The notes under the pieces: model-generated
Told to the model about the DNA's origin: nothing
Seen by the model: the letters and a program-made list of their open reading frames with translations, nothing else
Database searches by the model: none
Origin: Tunturiibacter empetritectus
GTDB lineage: Bacteria > Acidobacteriota > Terriglobia > Terriglobales > Acidobacteriaceae
Reading direction: 5' to 3'
Assembly: GCF_013410875.1 (NCBI RefSeq)
Contig: NZ_JACCCU010000001.1
Location: forward strand, 1,612,001 to 1,676,000
Length of the DNA: 64,000 nucleotides
Part shown: positions 42,688-51,952 of the stretch, in pieces
How the letters are laid out: each line of letters begins with the position of its first letter
How positions within the stretch are numbered: the first letter of the stretch is position 1
Position numbers and translations under genes: made by a program

Positions 42688-45552
42688 TTAGTTCACCGTG
42701 AGGGTGAAGGTGGTGGAGGCGGTGATGGACGTGTTGACGGAGTCTTTTCCTGTGAGGGTGAGGGTGTAGGTGGTTGCGTTGGACGATACTGCAGGTGGCG
42801 TGCCGGGGTTGTTTCCGCCGCTGCCTCCGCCGCAGCCGGTGAGGGTGGTGGCGATGCAGGTGAGAGATGCCAGAGCTAGAAGCAGCGACAGGGGGATCTT
42901 ACGCCGGTGTCGTGCGAGAAAGCCGCAGAGTATCAGCCCGGCGTAGAGCGCGATCTGCGTCTTGCGCCAGGGGTATGGAGCTTCCCGCTTCGCGGCAACG
43001 CCAGGGTGGATGGGGCGAAGGTTCGAGCGCACTGCGGGGGATGGGGAGTTGCATGCCGAACCTACGAAGATGGTGAGCGTTGCCGCGTTCAGGTTGCTGG
43101 TGGTTGATGGACGGATGGTGTAACACACTTCCGCTGTGCCATTCGTCGTGGAGGCAGCGAGAGACCAGGCGACCCGGCCACTGTAGCCCGCAGCGGGCGT
43201 TGCGCTGATTGGGATGCTTCCCTGGCTGCCGTTTGCAACGGTGAGATTGGCGGCTGACACGCTGAAGCTGCCGGTGGCGGTTACGCTTCCTGCCAGCAAG
43301 GAATAGGTGGAGGTGGAGGTGGAGTGGGTCGCGTCGCCTGAGTAGGTGACGACTATCAGGTGATAGCCAGGAGTTGACGGTGCGATAAGGCTGTAAGTGG
43401 CGGTTGAATTGGCTGAGAGAGCCAAAGAGGCCTGAGCCACGACGCCATCGACCGACACTGAGACGCTGCCGGTGGGCACGTTGATTGCGGTCTGTGCGTA
43501 CAGGGGGCCGATGCCTATCTGGATCGATACGGGTTCGGCCACGGCAGCTGCTGTCGGCGATACGGTGAGGTTCACGACTGTGGGGAGGAGATTGGCTGCG
43601 CTGCTGGCGGGCCAGACCTTCGTCAACGCATTGAAATCGATGCTGCCAAGGCCTGTCGCCTGGTCATAACCTGTGGCGGCAGCGTAGTTCGACTGGCCAG
43701 GTGTGGAACAGACAGCGGCCACGGGCAGGCATGCGTTGGTGCCGGAGGTGATGTCGTGAAAAGCGGTCGCATATGTGGTTGGTGTGCTGGCCAGGGTGTA
43801 CAGCATGGTGTTGACGTTGCCTTGCCCGGTGGCGTTTTTGGCTCCGTTCAGAAGGGCGATGTAGCCTGCGAAGATGGGAGCGGCAAAGCTGGTTCCTCCG
43901 GCGACAGTGTATTTGTTGTTGCTCCCTAGAAGTCCGTTAGCGCAACTGTTAGTCAGACCCTGCAGATCGGCGAGGGAGGGGTCAGTGGTGCAAAAGAGAA
44001 AGCCCGGATTATCGATGGAGGACTGAAGCGCAATGTCGGGGAGGAGACGGAAGGAGCCTGCGGGGATGCCAGGAAAGGCGCTCTGCCATGTGGGCCGGGG
44101 AAACACTGTGCTGGCGCCTCCTCCGCCTGCAGCAATGCCATTCGAGGCGGAGTCTTCGTTCCAAGCCACCTCTGGAACGTAGGACAGCAACGAACTGATG
44201 ACATCAGAGCTGGTGGCGCCATCCCAATAGGAGTTCGCCCCAGAAGTAAAGGTGCCGGGCGCCATTTGAGTGCCGCCCACTGCTGTGACGTAGGGGCTGC
44301 TTGCCGGAAAGCTGACTGCCAGAGCTTGCTGCTGTGCCGTGGTGGCCTCCGAAGAGGGAAACGAGGCACAAGCAGTCGAGCCGCTATCTCCTGAGGAAGC
44401 CACCAGAGTCTGGCCCTGCGATGCCGCCTCTTCGAACAACGCATTGTTCTGACTGAGTTCACTTGCGCTTAGAAGCTGTTCACAGATGCCGTAGCTGATG
44501 CTTACCACTGGAGCGATGTTTTCTGTGATGGCGAAGGAAAGCGCATCGAAGACGTCGAAGTTCTGGTTGCTACCGACATAGACAAGAAATATGTTCGCAT
44601 TTGTTGCTATGCCGGAGGAGTACTCGAGATCGATCTCCGATTCCCCTTCATCGCCGGGTGAGGTGGCTTCGACACCGGAGTTTGGAACCAGAACCGTACT
44701 GATGTTGACCGTTCCCGGGGCGAGGTTGCCCCGAAAATAGCTGACTCCTTCGGAGAGATTCACATAGGACTGGCCAACGACAGCTAACCCCTGACCTGTA
44801 CCGGAGGATATTTGGTAGAGAGGGTTTAGGTCGTACATCACCGTGATGTCCTGCGGGCCGAGATAGTGAATCTGAGTTGGGGCGGCGGTGTAGTCCGGAT
44901 GGGGGCGGATTTTTACGTTTGGTTTGGGGCGGAAGTCGGAGAGGTGGAGTACGGCTGCGGTGACGGGGACGAGTTCGGCGGGGAGGGTGAGATCGGCGGC
45001 GGGGGCGAAGTGTTGCTCGCCTTCAGTGGTGCGGTAGTGGTGGAGCTCGGTGCTGAAGGCTGCCTGGACTTGCGCGGCGGTGCCGGAGAAGGTGATGCGG
45101 TCGCGGCTGCGGGATACGCTGTCGATGTGAAAGCCGCGTGAGGTGAGCCAGCTTTGAGTGGCTGCAATGTCCTCCGCTGCGACGCCGAAGCGGGTGGCGA
45201 AGGTCTCCGGGGTGAGCCACTGGTGGTAGAGCGGTGAGGCCGTGTTCTGCTGGGCGGCGAGAAGCTCTTGCAGGTTGGCTTCCTGCGTGGGCGAGCGTTT
45301 GAAGACCAGAGTGATGCCTGGGATGGGGGTGTTGGAGGCGACGGCGCCGCGGTCCTCAGCGTCGCGCACTCTTGGGGTGCGTGAGTTTGCAAGGACTGCG
45401 CGGGATGAGCCGGTGATGGCGCCTTTGATTCGGGGTTCCGGCGTTTGCGCGAAAGAGGTTTGGGAGGCTGGGGTTTGGGAGAACGAGGGCAGAGAGGAAA
45501 CCAGCAGGGCCACGGTAAGGAGTGGCAGGAGTACTCGACGAAGGTGCTTCAT
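42688..45552 (-). CDS. exported S53 (sedolisin/pro-kumamolisin) peptidase with C-terminal membrane motif
   Basis: This is a secreted acid serine-carboxyl peptidase of about 954 residues. A signal peptide precedes a pro-domain (YHQWLTPETFATRFG). The catalytic domain follows, with Glu and Asp (GESEIDLEYS), the oxyanion Asp (SSGDSGS) and the nucleophile Ser (GGTSFAAPIFAGY). An Ig-like beta region comes after it. Near the C-terminus two hydrophobic helices separated by RHRRK end in TLTGCGGGSGG, a lipobox-like motif, and a further beta stretch of about 45 residues follows. ATG 45552 is chosen. An acid-active protease fits an acidophilic soil bacterium. Confidence 0.9.
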   Translation of the reverse strand: MKHLRRVLLPLLTVALLVSSLPSFSQTPASQTSFAQTPEPRIKGAITGSSRAVLANSRTPRVRDAEDRGAVASNTPIPGITLVFKRSPTQEANLQELLAAQQNTASPLYHQWLTPETFATRFGVAAEDIAATQSWLTSRGFHIDSVSRSRDRITFSGTAAQVQAAFSTELHHYRTTEGEQHFAPAADLTLPAELVPVTAAVLHLSDFRPKPNVKIRPHPDYTAAPTQIHYLGPQDITVMYDLNPLYQISSGTGQGLAVVGQSYVNLSEGVSYFRGNLAPGTVNISTVLVPNSGVEATSPGDEGESEIDLEYSSGIATNANIFLVYVGSNQNFDVFDALSFAITENIAPVVSISYGICEQLLSASELSQNNALFEEAASQGQTLVASSGDSGSTACASFPSSEATTAQQQALAVSFPASSPYVTAVGGTQMAPGTFTSGANSYWDGATSSDVISSLLSYVPEVAWNEDSASNGIAAGGGGASTVFPRPTWQSAFPGIPAGSFRLLPDIALQSSIDNPGFLFCTTDPSLADLQGLTNSCANGLLGSNNKYTVAGGTSFAAPIFAGYIALLNGAKNATGQGNVNTMLYTLASTPTTYATAFHDITSGTNACLPVAAVCSTPGQSNYAAATGYDQATGLGSIDFNALTKVWPASSAANLLPTVVNLTVSPTAAAVAEPVSIQIGIGPLYAQTAINVPTGSVSVSVDGVVAQASLALSANSTATYSLIAPSTPGYHLIVVTYSGDATHSTSTSTYSLLAGSVTATGSFSVSAANLTVANGSQGSIPISATPAAGYSGRVAWSLAASTTNGTAEVCYTIRPSTTSNLNAATLTIFVGSACNSPSPAVRSNLRPIHPGVAAKREAPYPWRKTQIALYAGLILCGFLARHRRKIPLSLLLALASLTCIATTLTGCGGGSGGNNPGTPPAVSSNATTYTLTLTGKDSVNTSITASTTFTLTVN

Positions 45553-45761
45553 ATGGAGCTGACACTCTTTTCTTGGGCCTGAACGCGTTGGGGTGAGACC
45601 AGACAAGAGACTAGCAGAGGAGGTTGCGGGAACTCTATAAATTTCTTTGGGGAAAGAGTTCGGCGGTAACGTGGCTCGATCGTGAGATGGTCGGCGGCGA
45701 AGGCTTCGAGAGTTGGTTTGGGACTAGACGGGGTGAGGTTTTTCTGGGGTAAACTTTCCGC

Positions 45762-46214
45762 ATGAAAAATCTCTTTGAAGCGTCGGCAGTGGACGAGGTG
45801 AAGGGGCGGATGGCGCAGTTGCGACCGGATAGCGCGGCGCAGTGGGGCAGGATGAATGCAGCGCAGGCGGTGGAGCATTGTGCGAGGGGGATGGAGTTGG
45901 CGTTAGGAGATCGGCGCCCGCCGCGGATGTTGATTGGGAGGATTTTGGGGCCGGTGATAAAGCCGATGGCGTTTCGAGATGGGGAGCCGATGCGCAAGAA
46001 CTCGCCTACGGTGCCGGGGCTGGTAGTGGAGGAGGAACGGGATCTGGAGACGGAACGGGAGCGGTTGTGCGGGCTGATCGACCGCTTTGCTGCGGCCGGA
46101 CAGGCGGGTTGCACTACACATCCGCATAGCTTCTTCGGGAGATTGACGCCGCAGGAGTGGTCGGCTTGGATGTACAAGCACCTGGACCATCACCTGCGGC
46201 AGTTTGGGGCTTAG
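45762..46214 (+). CDS. DUF1569 protein (DinB-like fold)
   Basis: The 150-residue protein fits DUF1569: WGRMNAAQAVEHCARGMELALGD near the N-terminus, VIKPMAFRD, THPHSFFGRLTPQEWSAWMYKHLDHHLRQFG at the end. The spaced histidines could bind a metal, as in the DinB/YfiT superfamily of thiol-dependent transferases. Substrate and role are unknown. It is a single gene convergent with gltX, with a dispersed repeat after its stop. Confidence 0.82.
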   Translation: MKNLFEASAVDEVKGRMAQLRPDSAAQWGRMNAAQAVEHCARGMELALGDRRPPRMLIGRILGPVIKPMAFRDGEPMRKNSPTVPGLVVEEERDLETERERLCGLIDRFAAAGQAGCTTHPHSFFGRLTPQEWSAWMYKHLDHHLRQFGA

Positions 46215-46242
46215 TGCGGATTTGCGGTTGATAGGGAGATGG

Positions 46243-46280
46243 CAACCTCAGATTCCCTTCGGGAATGACAAACAAAAAAG
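46243..46280 (+). repeat. dispersed repeat GATTCC-TTCGGGAATGACAAACAAAAAAGC, copy 2
   Basis: This is nearly identical to 42617-42658, with ATTCCCTTCGGGAAT as the hairpin. It lies between the convergent 3' ends of the DUF1569 and gltX genes, where it might help terminate transcription. Confidence 0.8.
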
Positions 46281-46323
46281 CATGCCAGACTCCATGCCGC
46301 TGCTACGTTGCTCGAGGGCGTCT

Positions 46324-47853
46324 CTATTTTTTTGTGTTTGCGAGTTTCTTCTGGGTTTCGAGGAAGCGGCGGACGCGGTCGAGGGTGCGGGATTTGCCGA
46401 AGACGATCATGCTCTCGAGCAGCGGTGGAGACATGGTGCTGCCGGTGAGGATGGCGCGGAGGAGCATGAAGTTTTCTTTGACCGACCACTGCTGGGCTTC
46501 GCCTAGTTGCTTGAGGGCGGGCTCAAGGGCTTCGTGGGTCCAGTCGGTAGCTTCAAGGACGGTGAGTTGCTCGGCGGCGAAGGTGAGGGTCTCTTCGGGC
46601 GTGCGCTTTTTTGGGACGAAGACTTCTGCGGTGGGCATGATGTCGTCGGCGAAGAGGAAGTGGGTGAGGTTGCCAAACTCGCCGAGGGTTTCGATGCGGG
46701 TCTGGATGAGTGGGGCTATTTGTTGCAGGTAGGCGTCGCTGAGGATGGTTTCGCGTAGGGCCTTGTAGAAGGCTTCAGGGGTGAGGGCGCGGAGGTATTC
46801 GCCGTTGAGCCACTTTAGTTTGGTGAGGTCGAAGACGGGGCCGCCGAGGCGGATATTTTTGACGTCGAAGCGGGCGACCATGTCGGGAAGGGTGAAGATG
46901 TCGGTCTCGCTTGGTTTGGTGGTGGCTTTGGTTTGTGGGGATGGTGCTGGCGTGGCTGCGTCTGCGCTGGGTGCGGGCATGCCGCCGCCCATGAGACCTA
47001 GGAAGTTGATCATGGCTTCGGGGAGGATGCCGGCCTGGCGGAAGTAGATGAGGGAGACAGGATTTTTGCGTTTGGAGATTTTGGACTTGTCCAGATTGCG
47101 CAGGAGAGGCATGTGCCAGAAGCGGGGGATCTGCCAGCCTAAGGCTTTATAGAGGAGGACGTGCTTGGGGGTGGAGGAGATCCACTCTTCGGCGCGGATG
47201 ACGTCGGTGATGCGCATGAGGTGGTCGTCGACGACGTTGGCGAGGTGATAGGTGGGGAAGCCGTCGGACTTCATGAGGACCTGGTCGTCGACGTTGGAGT
47301 GGTCGAAGGTGATGTCGCCGCGCAGCTCGTCACGAAATGTGGTCTGGCCGGCGGGGACCTTCATGCGGACGACAAAGGGGCGTCCTTCGGCGAGGTAGGC
47401 GTCTATTTGTAACTGCGAGAGTTCGCGGTGGCCTCCGTCGTAGCGAGGGGGGAGTTTGGCGGCGATCTGGCGCTGTCTGAGAGACTCCAGTTCTTCGGGG
47501 GTCTCAAAGGCGCGGTAGGCGGTGCCGTTGGCGAGGAGGAGTTCGACATGCTCGCGGTAGATTTCGGTGCGCTCGGACTGGCGATAGGGGCCGTAGGGGC
47601 CACCGAGGTCGGGGCCTTCGTCCCAGGTGAGGCCGAGCCAGCGGAGGGAGTTGAAGATCTCCTGCTCGGAGGTGGCGACGAAGCGGGTGCGGTCGGTGTC
47701 TTCGATGCGGAGGACGAATTTTCCGTCGCGCTGGCGGGCGTAGAGGTAGTTAATGAGGCCGATGTAAGCGGTGCCTACGTGAGGGTCGCCTGTGGGGGAG
47801 GGAGCGATGCGGACGCGGATGGGGGAGTCGGAGGTGCTGATGCTATTCGTCAT
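46324..47853 (-). CDS. gltX: glutamyl-tRNA synthetase
   Basis: This class I synthetase of about 509 residues charges tRNA-Glu. The nucleotide motif PSPTGDPHVG stands for HIGH and SKISKRKNP for KMSKS. GLTWDEGPDLGGPYGPYRQSER and RIEDTDRTR are family-typical. A proline/alanine-rich stretch of about 25 residues (around 295-320) interrupts the usual sequence after the KMSKS domain. ATG 47853 is chosen; a TTG nine bases earlier is possible. Whether it is discriminating or also charges tRNA-Gln cannot be decided here. Confidence 0.93.
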   Translation of the reverse strand: MTNSISTSDSPIRVRIAPSPTGDPHVGTAYIGLINYLYARQRDGKFVLRIEDTDRTRFVATSEQEIFNSLRWLGLTWDEGPDLGGPYGPYRQSERTEIYREHVELLLANGTAYRAFETPEELESLRQRQIAAKLPPRYDGGHRELSQLQIDAYLAEGRPFVVRMKVPAGQTTFRDELRGDITFDHSNVDDQVLMKSDGFPTYHLANVVDDHLMRITDVIRAEEWISSTPKHVLLYKALGWQIPRFWHMPLLRNLDKSKISKRKNPVSLIYFRQAGILPEAMINFLGLMGGGMPAPSADAATPAPSPQTKATTKPSETDIFTLPDMVARFDVKNIRLGGPVFDLTKLKWLNGEYLRALTPEAFYKALRETILSDAYLQQIAPLIQTRIETLGEFGNLTHFLFADDIMPTAEVFVPKKRTPEETLTFAAEQLTVLEATDWTHEALEPALKQLGEAQQWSVKENFMLLRAILTGSTMSPPLLESMIVFGKSRTLDRVRRFLETQKKLANTKK

Positions 47854-47898
47854 AGAGGCCAAGAGTTAATGCTAGCAGAGGGCTTGGCCTCTATGGGA

Positions 47899-48666
47899 TT
47901 AGAGCTTCGAGCCACCGTCGACCGGGATGCTGGCTCCGGTGATCCAGCGCGCTTTATCGGAGGCGAGAAAGGCGACTACGTCGGCGACGTCTTCGGGCTT
48001 GCCGAGTCGCTTGAGAGCTTGCATTTCTAAAGCGGTTTCGCGTCCGGCTTCGGTTTTGGTGAAGTTCGACATGTCGGTGTCGATGACGCCTGGTGCGACG
48101 GCGTTGACGCGGATACCGTTTGGTCCGAGGATGGCGGCCCAGTTCCTGACGAGAGTTTCGAGTGCACCTTTGGTGGAGGCGTAGGCGAGGACGGAAGGGT
48201 TCTCGATGCCGGGTTTACCGATGACAGCGTGGGCTACGACGGAGGTGATCATGATGATGTTGGAGCCTTCGCCGAGAATGGGCAGGAGTTGCTGCACGAG
48301 GAAGAAGGGGCTTCGGACGTTGGTGGCGAAAAGATTGTCGAAGTCTTCTACGGTGTGATCGGCGATGCGGGCAGACTTGCTGACTCCTGCGTTGGATACG
48401 AGGATGTCGAGTCGATCGCCGACGATGGAGCGGACCTTTTCGGCAAGCAGGGCAGCGCCGTTCGGGGTTGCGAGATCTACGGAGATTGCGTCTGCGCGTC
48501 CGCCTTTGGATTGAATGGCGGCGACGAGAGATTGGGCCTCCTGCGCGGAGCGGCCGTAGTGAACCAGAACGTGGGCTCCGGCTTCGGCGAGAGCCAGGGC
48601 TGTAGCGCGGCCGATTCCTCGGGAGGCTCCGGTAACGAGCGCGGTTTTATTGTGAAGCGTGATCAT
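47899..48666 (-). CDS. short-chain dehydrogenase/reductase
   Basis: This classical SDR has 255 residues. It shows the NAD(P) motif TGASRGIG, the NAG segment (LVSNAGVSKS), a catalytic serine in MITSVV and YASTK with Tyr and Lys. PVDGGSKL closes the protein. The HYGRS turn after the second strand suggests NADPH. FabG-like sequence alone does not fix the substrate. AGGAG sits six bases before the ATG. It follows a second SDR gene on the same strand with about 135 bases between, and both are near a divergent LysR gene. Confidence 0.87.
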   Translation of the reverse strand: MITLHNKTALVTGASRGIGRATALALAEAGAHVLVHYGRSAQEAQSLVAAIQSKGGRADAISVDLATPNGAALLAEKVRSIVGDRLDILVSNAGVSKSARIADHTVEDFDNLFATNVRSPFFLVQQLLPILGEGSNIIMITSVVAHAVIGKPGIENPSVLAYASTKGALETLVRNWAAILGPNGIRVNAVAPGVIDTDMSNFTKTEAGRETALEMQALKRLGKPEDVADVVAFLASDKARWITGASIPVDGGSKL

Positions 48667-48801
48667 TCTTTCTCCTCGTTTGTGAGTGCACGGGTTGCGG
48701 CGACTCGATGTATGCCACAGGTTGAGAGCCGACTCATCCTTGGGCCGGCTCTCAATTGTGTTTGCAAAGGTGACACTTTTTTGTGCCGAGTGCAGGTTGG
48801 C

Positions 48802-49542
48802 TCAGGCGTTGGTTCCGCCATCTACTGTGAGATTGGTTCCTGTGATGTAGGAGGCTTCTGGACTGGCGACGAATGAGACCAGAGCTGCAACCTCATCGAC
48901 CGTGCCGTAGCGGCCGAGCGATGTGGCAGCCTTTTGAGGAACAGCCCAGTCGCCGGAGGCGGGATTCAGATCGGTGTCGATTGGGCCTGGCTGGACGTTG
49001 TTGACGGTGATGCCGCGGCCACCAATTTCTCTGGCCAGCCCCTGCGTGAACATCTTGACGGCGCCCTTGGTGGCGGAGTATGCGACGAGACCGGGAGCGA
49101 CGACCCGCTCGCCGACGCAGGAGCCGATCATGATGATGCGACCGCCAGTCTTCAAGTGCTTGAGAGCGGCCTGGGTTGCGGCCAGTACACCGCGGATGTT
49201 GATGTTGATGACCTGGTCGATCTCGTCCAAGGGGGTCTCTTCGAATGGCTTGGGGATGGCGGTGCCGGCGTTGTTTACGAGAATGTCGAGTCCGCCGAAG
49301 GTTGCGACGGTCTTTTCGACCGCGGCTTTGACTGCCTGGGGGTCGGCGGCGTCGGCTTGAATGGCGAGGGCTTTTCCGCCCTCGGCTTCAATCGCTTTGA
49401 CTACGGCAGAGGCCGAGGTTGCGTCTTTGGCGTAGGTGATGGCGACGCTGGCGCCGTCGGAGGCGAGACGTTTGGCGATCGCTGCGCCGATACCGCGGGA
49501 GCCGCCCGTAACGAGTGCTACTTTTTTCGTGAGGTTAGACAT
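48802..49542 (-). CDS. short-chain dehydrogenase/reductase, LysR-linked
   Basis: This classical SDR has 246 residues: TGGSRGIG, NNAGTAIP, IGSCVG and YSATK supply the cofactor and catalytic residues. The TYAKD turn after the second strand suggests NADP. The end TVDGGTNA is usual for the family. AAAGGAG lies five bases before the ATG. It is divergent from the LysR gene, and a LysR-type box lies between them. It is therefore the most likely direct target and may reduce a quinone or ketone; the substrate is unknown. Confidence 0.88.
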   Translation of the reverse strand: MSNLTKKVALVTGGSRGIGAAIAKRLASDGASVAITYAKDATSASAVVKAIEAEGGKALAIQADAADPQAVKAAVEKTVATFGGLDILVNNAGTAIPKPFEETPLDEIDQVININIRGVLAATQAALKHLKTGGRIIMIGSCVGERVVAPGLVAYSATKGAVKMFTQGLAREIGGRGITVNNVQPGPIDTDLNPASGDWAVPQKAATSLGRYGTVDEVAALVSFVASPEASYITGTNLTVDGGTNA

Positions 49543-49669
49543 GATTCTCCTTTAATGTTCCTGTGAATGATTCATGAGTCGGCCGACCGTCATGGTCTTC
49601 GAAGGTGTGAAGCTCCTATCTGATGTGGTGTCGTCGCGATTGGATTTGCCATTTTCAGGAATAACAGCC

Positions 49670-49684
49670 ATTCCATTGAGGAAT
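49670..49684. promoter_or_regulatory. LysR-type operator (T-N11-A)
   Basis: ATTCC-ATTGA-GGAAT is a perfect palindrome containing the T-N11-A core of LysR-family sites. It lies 128 bases upstream of the SDR start (49542) and 134 bases upstream of the LysR start (49818), midway between the divergent genes. Confidence 0.55.
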
Positions 49685-49817
49685 AGATCCAGAACGTGAG
49701 GTAAGCATCGGAGAGTGAGACAGCCCCCTCATTAGGGTTGCTGATCGCCGCGCAGAAAGAGGTATATGCGCTGCTGCTTGAGGAAATACAATCCATTTTG
49801 TAGAGCGGAGAGTTGGC

Positions 49818-50726
49818 GTGGATAAATTGGATGCGATGCAGGTGTTCGTCCGGCTGATAGAGAAAGGGAGTTTCTCCGCTGTCGCGAAAGAACGTGGAGT
49901 TGGCCAGCCTGCTATCAGCAAACAGATCTCTGCGCTGGAAGATGAACTGGGAACTGAACTGATTCATCGGACGTCCCGCTCGATTGTGCTGACGGAGGCG
50001 GGTCATGATTTCTATGAGTCTGCTTCACGGATTCTTGATGACTTTGAGAGCGCGACTTCACGCATCGGTCGAGGACAGACGGCCCCGAAGGGGCTGATTC
50101 GCGTGACCGTTGCTCCTACGTTCGCCCGGCTGCACATGGTGTCAAAGCTGTCTGCATTTTTCGCTGCCTACCCTGATATTGCGATCGAGATGGCTGCGTC
50201 GGAGAGTCCGACGACGATCATCGAGGATGGGTTCGATCTGGCGATTCACTCGGGCGATCTGCCGGACTCGAGTCTGGTTGGGCGCAGGTTCGCGCAGACG
50301 ATGATTATTCTGGTGGCTACTCCGCAGTATCTGTCGCGGTATGGAGCTCCTGGTTCGCCGGACGAGCTTAGCCGATTCCGATCGGTTGTTTTTATGGAGC
50401 GAGGGGCGGTGCAGCCTTGGAAGTTCGGATCGGGAAAAGACGTTAAGCGAGTTATTCCGACTGGAGTGTTTCGCACCAGCGATATTGAGCAGATGAGGAT
50501 GGGTGTCCTAGAACATCTGGGGATTGCGCAGGCCCCAGCGTGGCTCTTCGCCGCAGAGCTGAGAGAAGGTACAGTTCTACGTCTGATGAGGCCCTTTGAG
50601 CGAATGGTGCCGATCCTTGCGGTGAGGCCTGCGAGTCGCAGGATGTCGACCAAAGTGCGGGTGTTTATTGAACATTTGGAGAAGACGTTTGCGCTGTGTT
50701 CGCAGTTCAATCCGCGAACTGGATAA
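49818..50726 (+). CDS. LysR family transcriptional regulator
   Basis: The 302-residue regulator begins with the LysR winged helix: LDAMQVFVRLIEKGSFSAVAKERGVGQPAISKQISALEDELG. An effector domain follows (about 90-290), with GLIRVTVAPTFARLHMV at its start. The start is GTG with CGGAGAG six bases upstream. It resembles the group of LysR proteins that stand next to and control short-chain dehydrogenase genes. The effector is unknown. Confidence 0.92.
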   Translation: MDKLDAMQVFVRLIEKGSFSAVAKERGVGQPAISKQISALEDELGTELIHRTSRSIVLTEAGHDFYESASRILDDFESATSRIGRGQTAPKGLIRVTVAPTFARLHMVSKLSAFFAAYPDIAIEMAASESPTTIIEDGFDLAIHSGDLPDSSLVGRRFAQTMIILVATPQYLSRYGAPGSPDELSRFRSVVFMERGAVQPWKFGSGKDVKRVIPTGVFRTSDIEQMRMGVLEHLGIAQAPAWLFAAELREGTVLRLMRPFERMVPILAVRPASRRMSTKVRVFIEHLEKTFALCSQFNPRTG

Positions 50727-50772
50727 TATGTGATCTAAACGGTCACAAAATTGCAGTAGCTTGCAATGGGGC

Positions 50773-50960
50773 GATAAAGAACAGACAACGGCGTGAAGAG
50801 GTTGGGTGGAAAGGGACGGGCGGTTTGGGCAGGACGGAGTTCGTCGGGATCCTTCGCTGTGCTCAGGATGACAGCAGAGGCTTAGTGCGCCAGCTAATAC
50901 GGAGTTCGGAGGGATCCTTCCCCCATCGGCTTCGCTCAGGGGCAGGATGACAGCAACAGG
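50773..50960 (+). repeat. dispersed repeat, long form plus second copy of its tail
   Basis: The leader GAACAGACAACGGCGTGAAG and the tail GGATCCTTCGCTGTGCTCAGGATGACA match 16379. A second tail copy (GGATCCTTCCCCC to CAGGATGACAGCAACAGG, 50911-50960) follows directly, giving a tandem. The 273-base gap between the LysR and DUF1080 genes holds no gene. Confidence 0.8.
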
Positions 50961-50999
50961 CCGCCTAATTTTGTGATGGAAGGCTGATTCAGAGTTGCG

Positions 51000-51788
51000 C
51001 TACTTGAGTTCGCGGACCCATATGTTGCGGAAGCTGATGGGTTCGCTGTGGTCGCCGTGGGCTTGCAGCTTGATTGGGGCGGTGTCGTACTTTTTGTAGA
51101 AGGGCTGGCCGATGTAGCGGGTCTCGCCTTTTAGCTCGAAGTGATTTTGGACGAGGATGCCGTTGAAGAAGACGGTGGCGTAGGCGGGGGTTTTAAGGGT
51201 GCCGTCTTCGTTGAAGGTGGGTGCGGTCCAGATGACGTTGTAGGTCTGCCACTCGCCGGGTTTGCGGTTGGGGTTGGCGAGTGGGATGGCCTGCTTATAG
51301 ATGCTGCCGGCCTGGCCGTTGACGTAGGTTTTGTTGTTGTAGGAGTCGAGGATCTGGAGCTCGTAGCCGGCGTCGCCGGTGCCGGTGGAGGCGAGGAAGA
51401 CGCCGCTGTTGCCGCGGGCCTGGTCGGTGCCGGTGATGTTTGTGGGGATTCGCCACTCGATGTGGAGCTGGTAGTTTTTGAAGCTGTGTTTGGTTTCGAT
51501 GTTGCCGGAGCCTGGGGCTTTGCTGACGGTGAGGATGCCGTCGGCTACGGTCCATTGAGCGGGGGATTTGTCTTTGGTGGAGACCCACTGGTCGAGGTTT
51601 TTGCCGTCGAAGAGGACGATGGCGTCGGAGGGTGGCGCGGAGTCGGTGGCTCCGGGTGTGACGATCGGGGGGACCGGCTCGTAGACTTCGGTGTCCTCAT
51701 GCTTTGGCGCAGCGGGCTGTTGCGCGGAGAGGGAGACGGTGACGACGGTCAGGGTTGCGAAGGCTAGGAGCGAAGAGTGGATGTGCAT
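51000..51788 (-). CDS. exported DUF1080 (3-keto-disaccharide hydrolase-like) protein
   Basis: The 262-residue protein has a signal peptide (about residues 1-22) and a DUF1080 jelly-roll. Landmarks are IVLFDGKNLDQWVSTKD, HSFKNYQLHIEWRIP, GNSGVFLAS, YELQILDS and PISFRNIWVRELK. Members bind or hydrolyse sugars, and some act on 3-keto-glycosides in the periplasm. No other carbohydrate gene is adjacent. Activity cannot be proven from sequence. Confidence 0.88.
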   Translation of the reverse strand: MHIHSSLLAFATLTVVTVSLSAQQPAAPKHEDTEVYEPVPPIVTPGATDSAPPSDAIVLFDGKNLDQWVSTKDKSPAQWTVADGILTVSKAPGSGNIETKHSFKNYQLHIEWRIPTNITGTDQARGNSGVFLASTGTGDAGYELQILDSYNNKTYVNGQAGSIYKQAIPLANPNRKPGEWQTYNVIWTAPTFNEDGTLKTPAYATVFFNGILVQNHFELKGETRYIGQPFYKKYDTAPIKLQAHGDHSEPISFRNIWVRELK

Positions 51789-51881
51789 GATTTCTAGATG
51801 AGGATATACCCAATTGTGCGCAGTTTGGGTGTGTCGTCATGTTGCGACGGGTGGAACGGATGGAGCCATGAGTAAAAATAC

Positions 51882-51910
51882 GGGGATCCTTCGCTCCGCT
51901 CAGGATGACG
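51882..51910 (+). repeat. dispersed repeat, short form GGATCCTTCG-CTCAGGATGACG
   Basis: This carries only the tail of the repeat seen at 16434 and 50840 (GGATCCTTCGCTCCGCTCAG, then GATGACG). It lies between the DUF1080 start and the DAHP synthase stop. Confidence 0.75.
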
Positions 51911-51952
51911 ACTTTCTAAATTCGACGCCTTTGTATTGGTTGGAAGAGTGCG

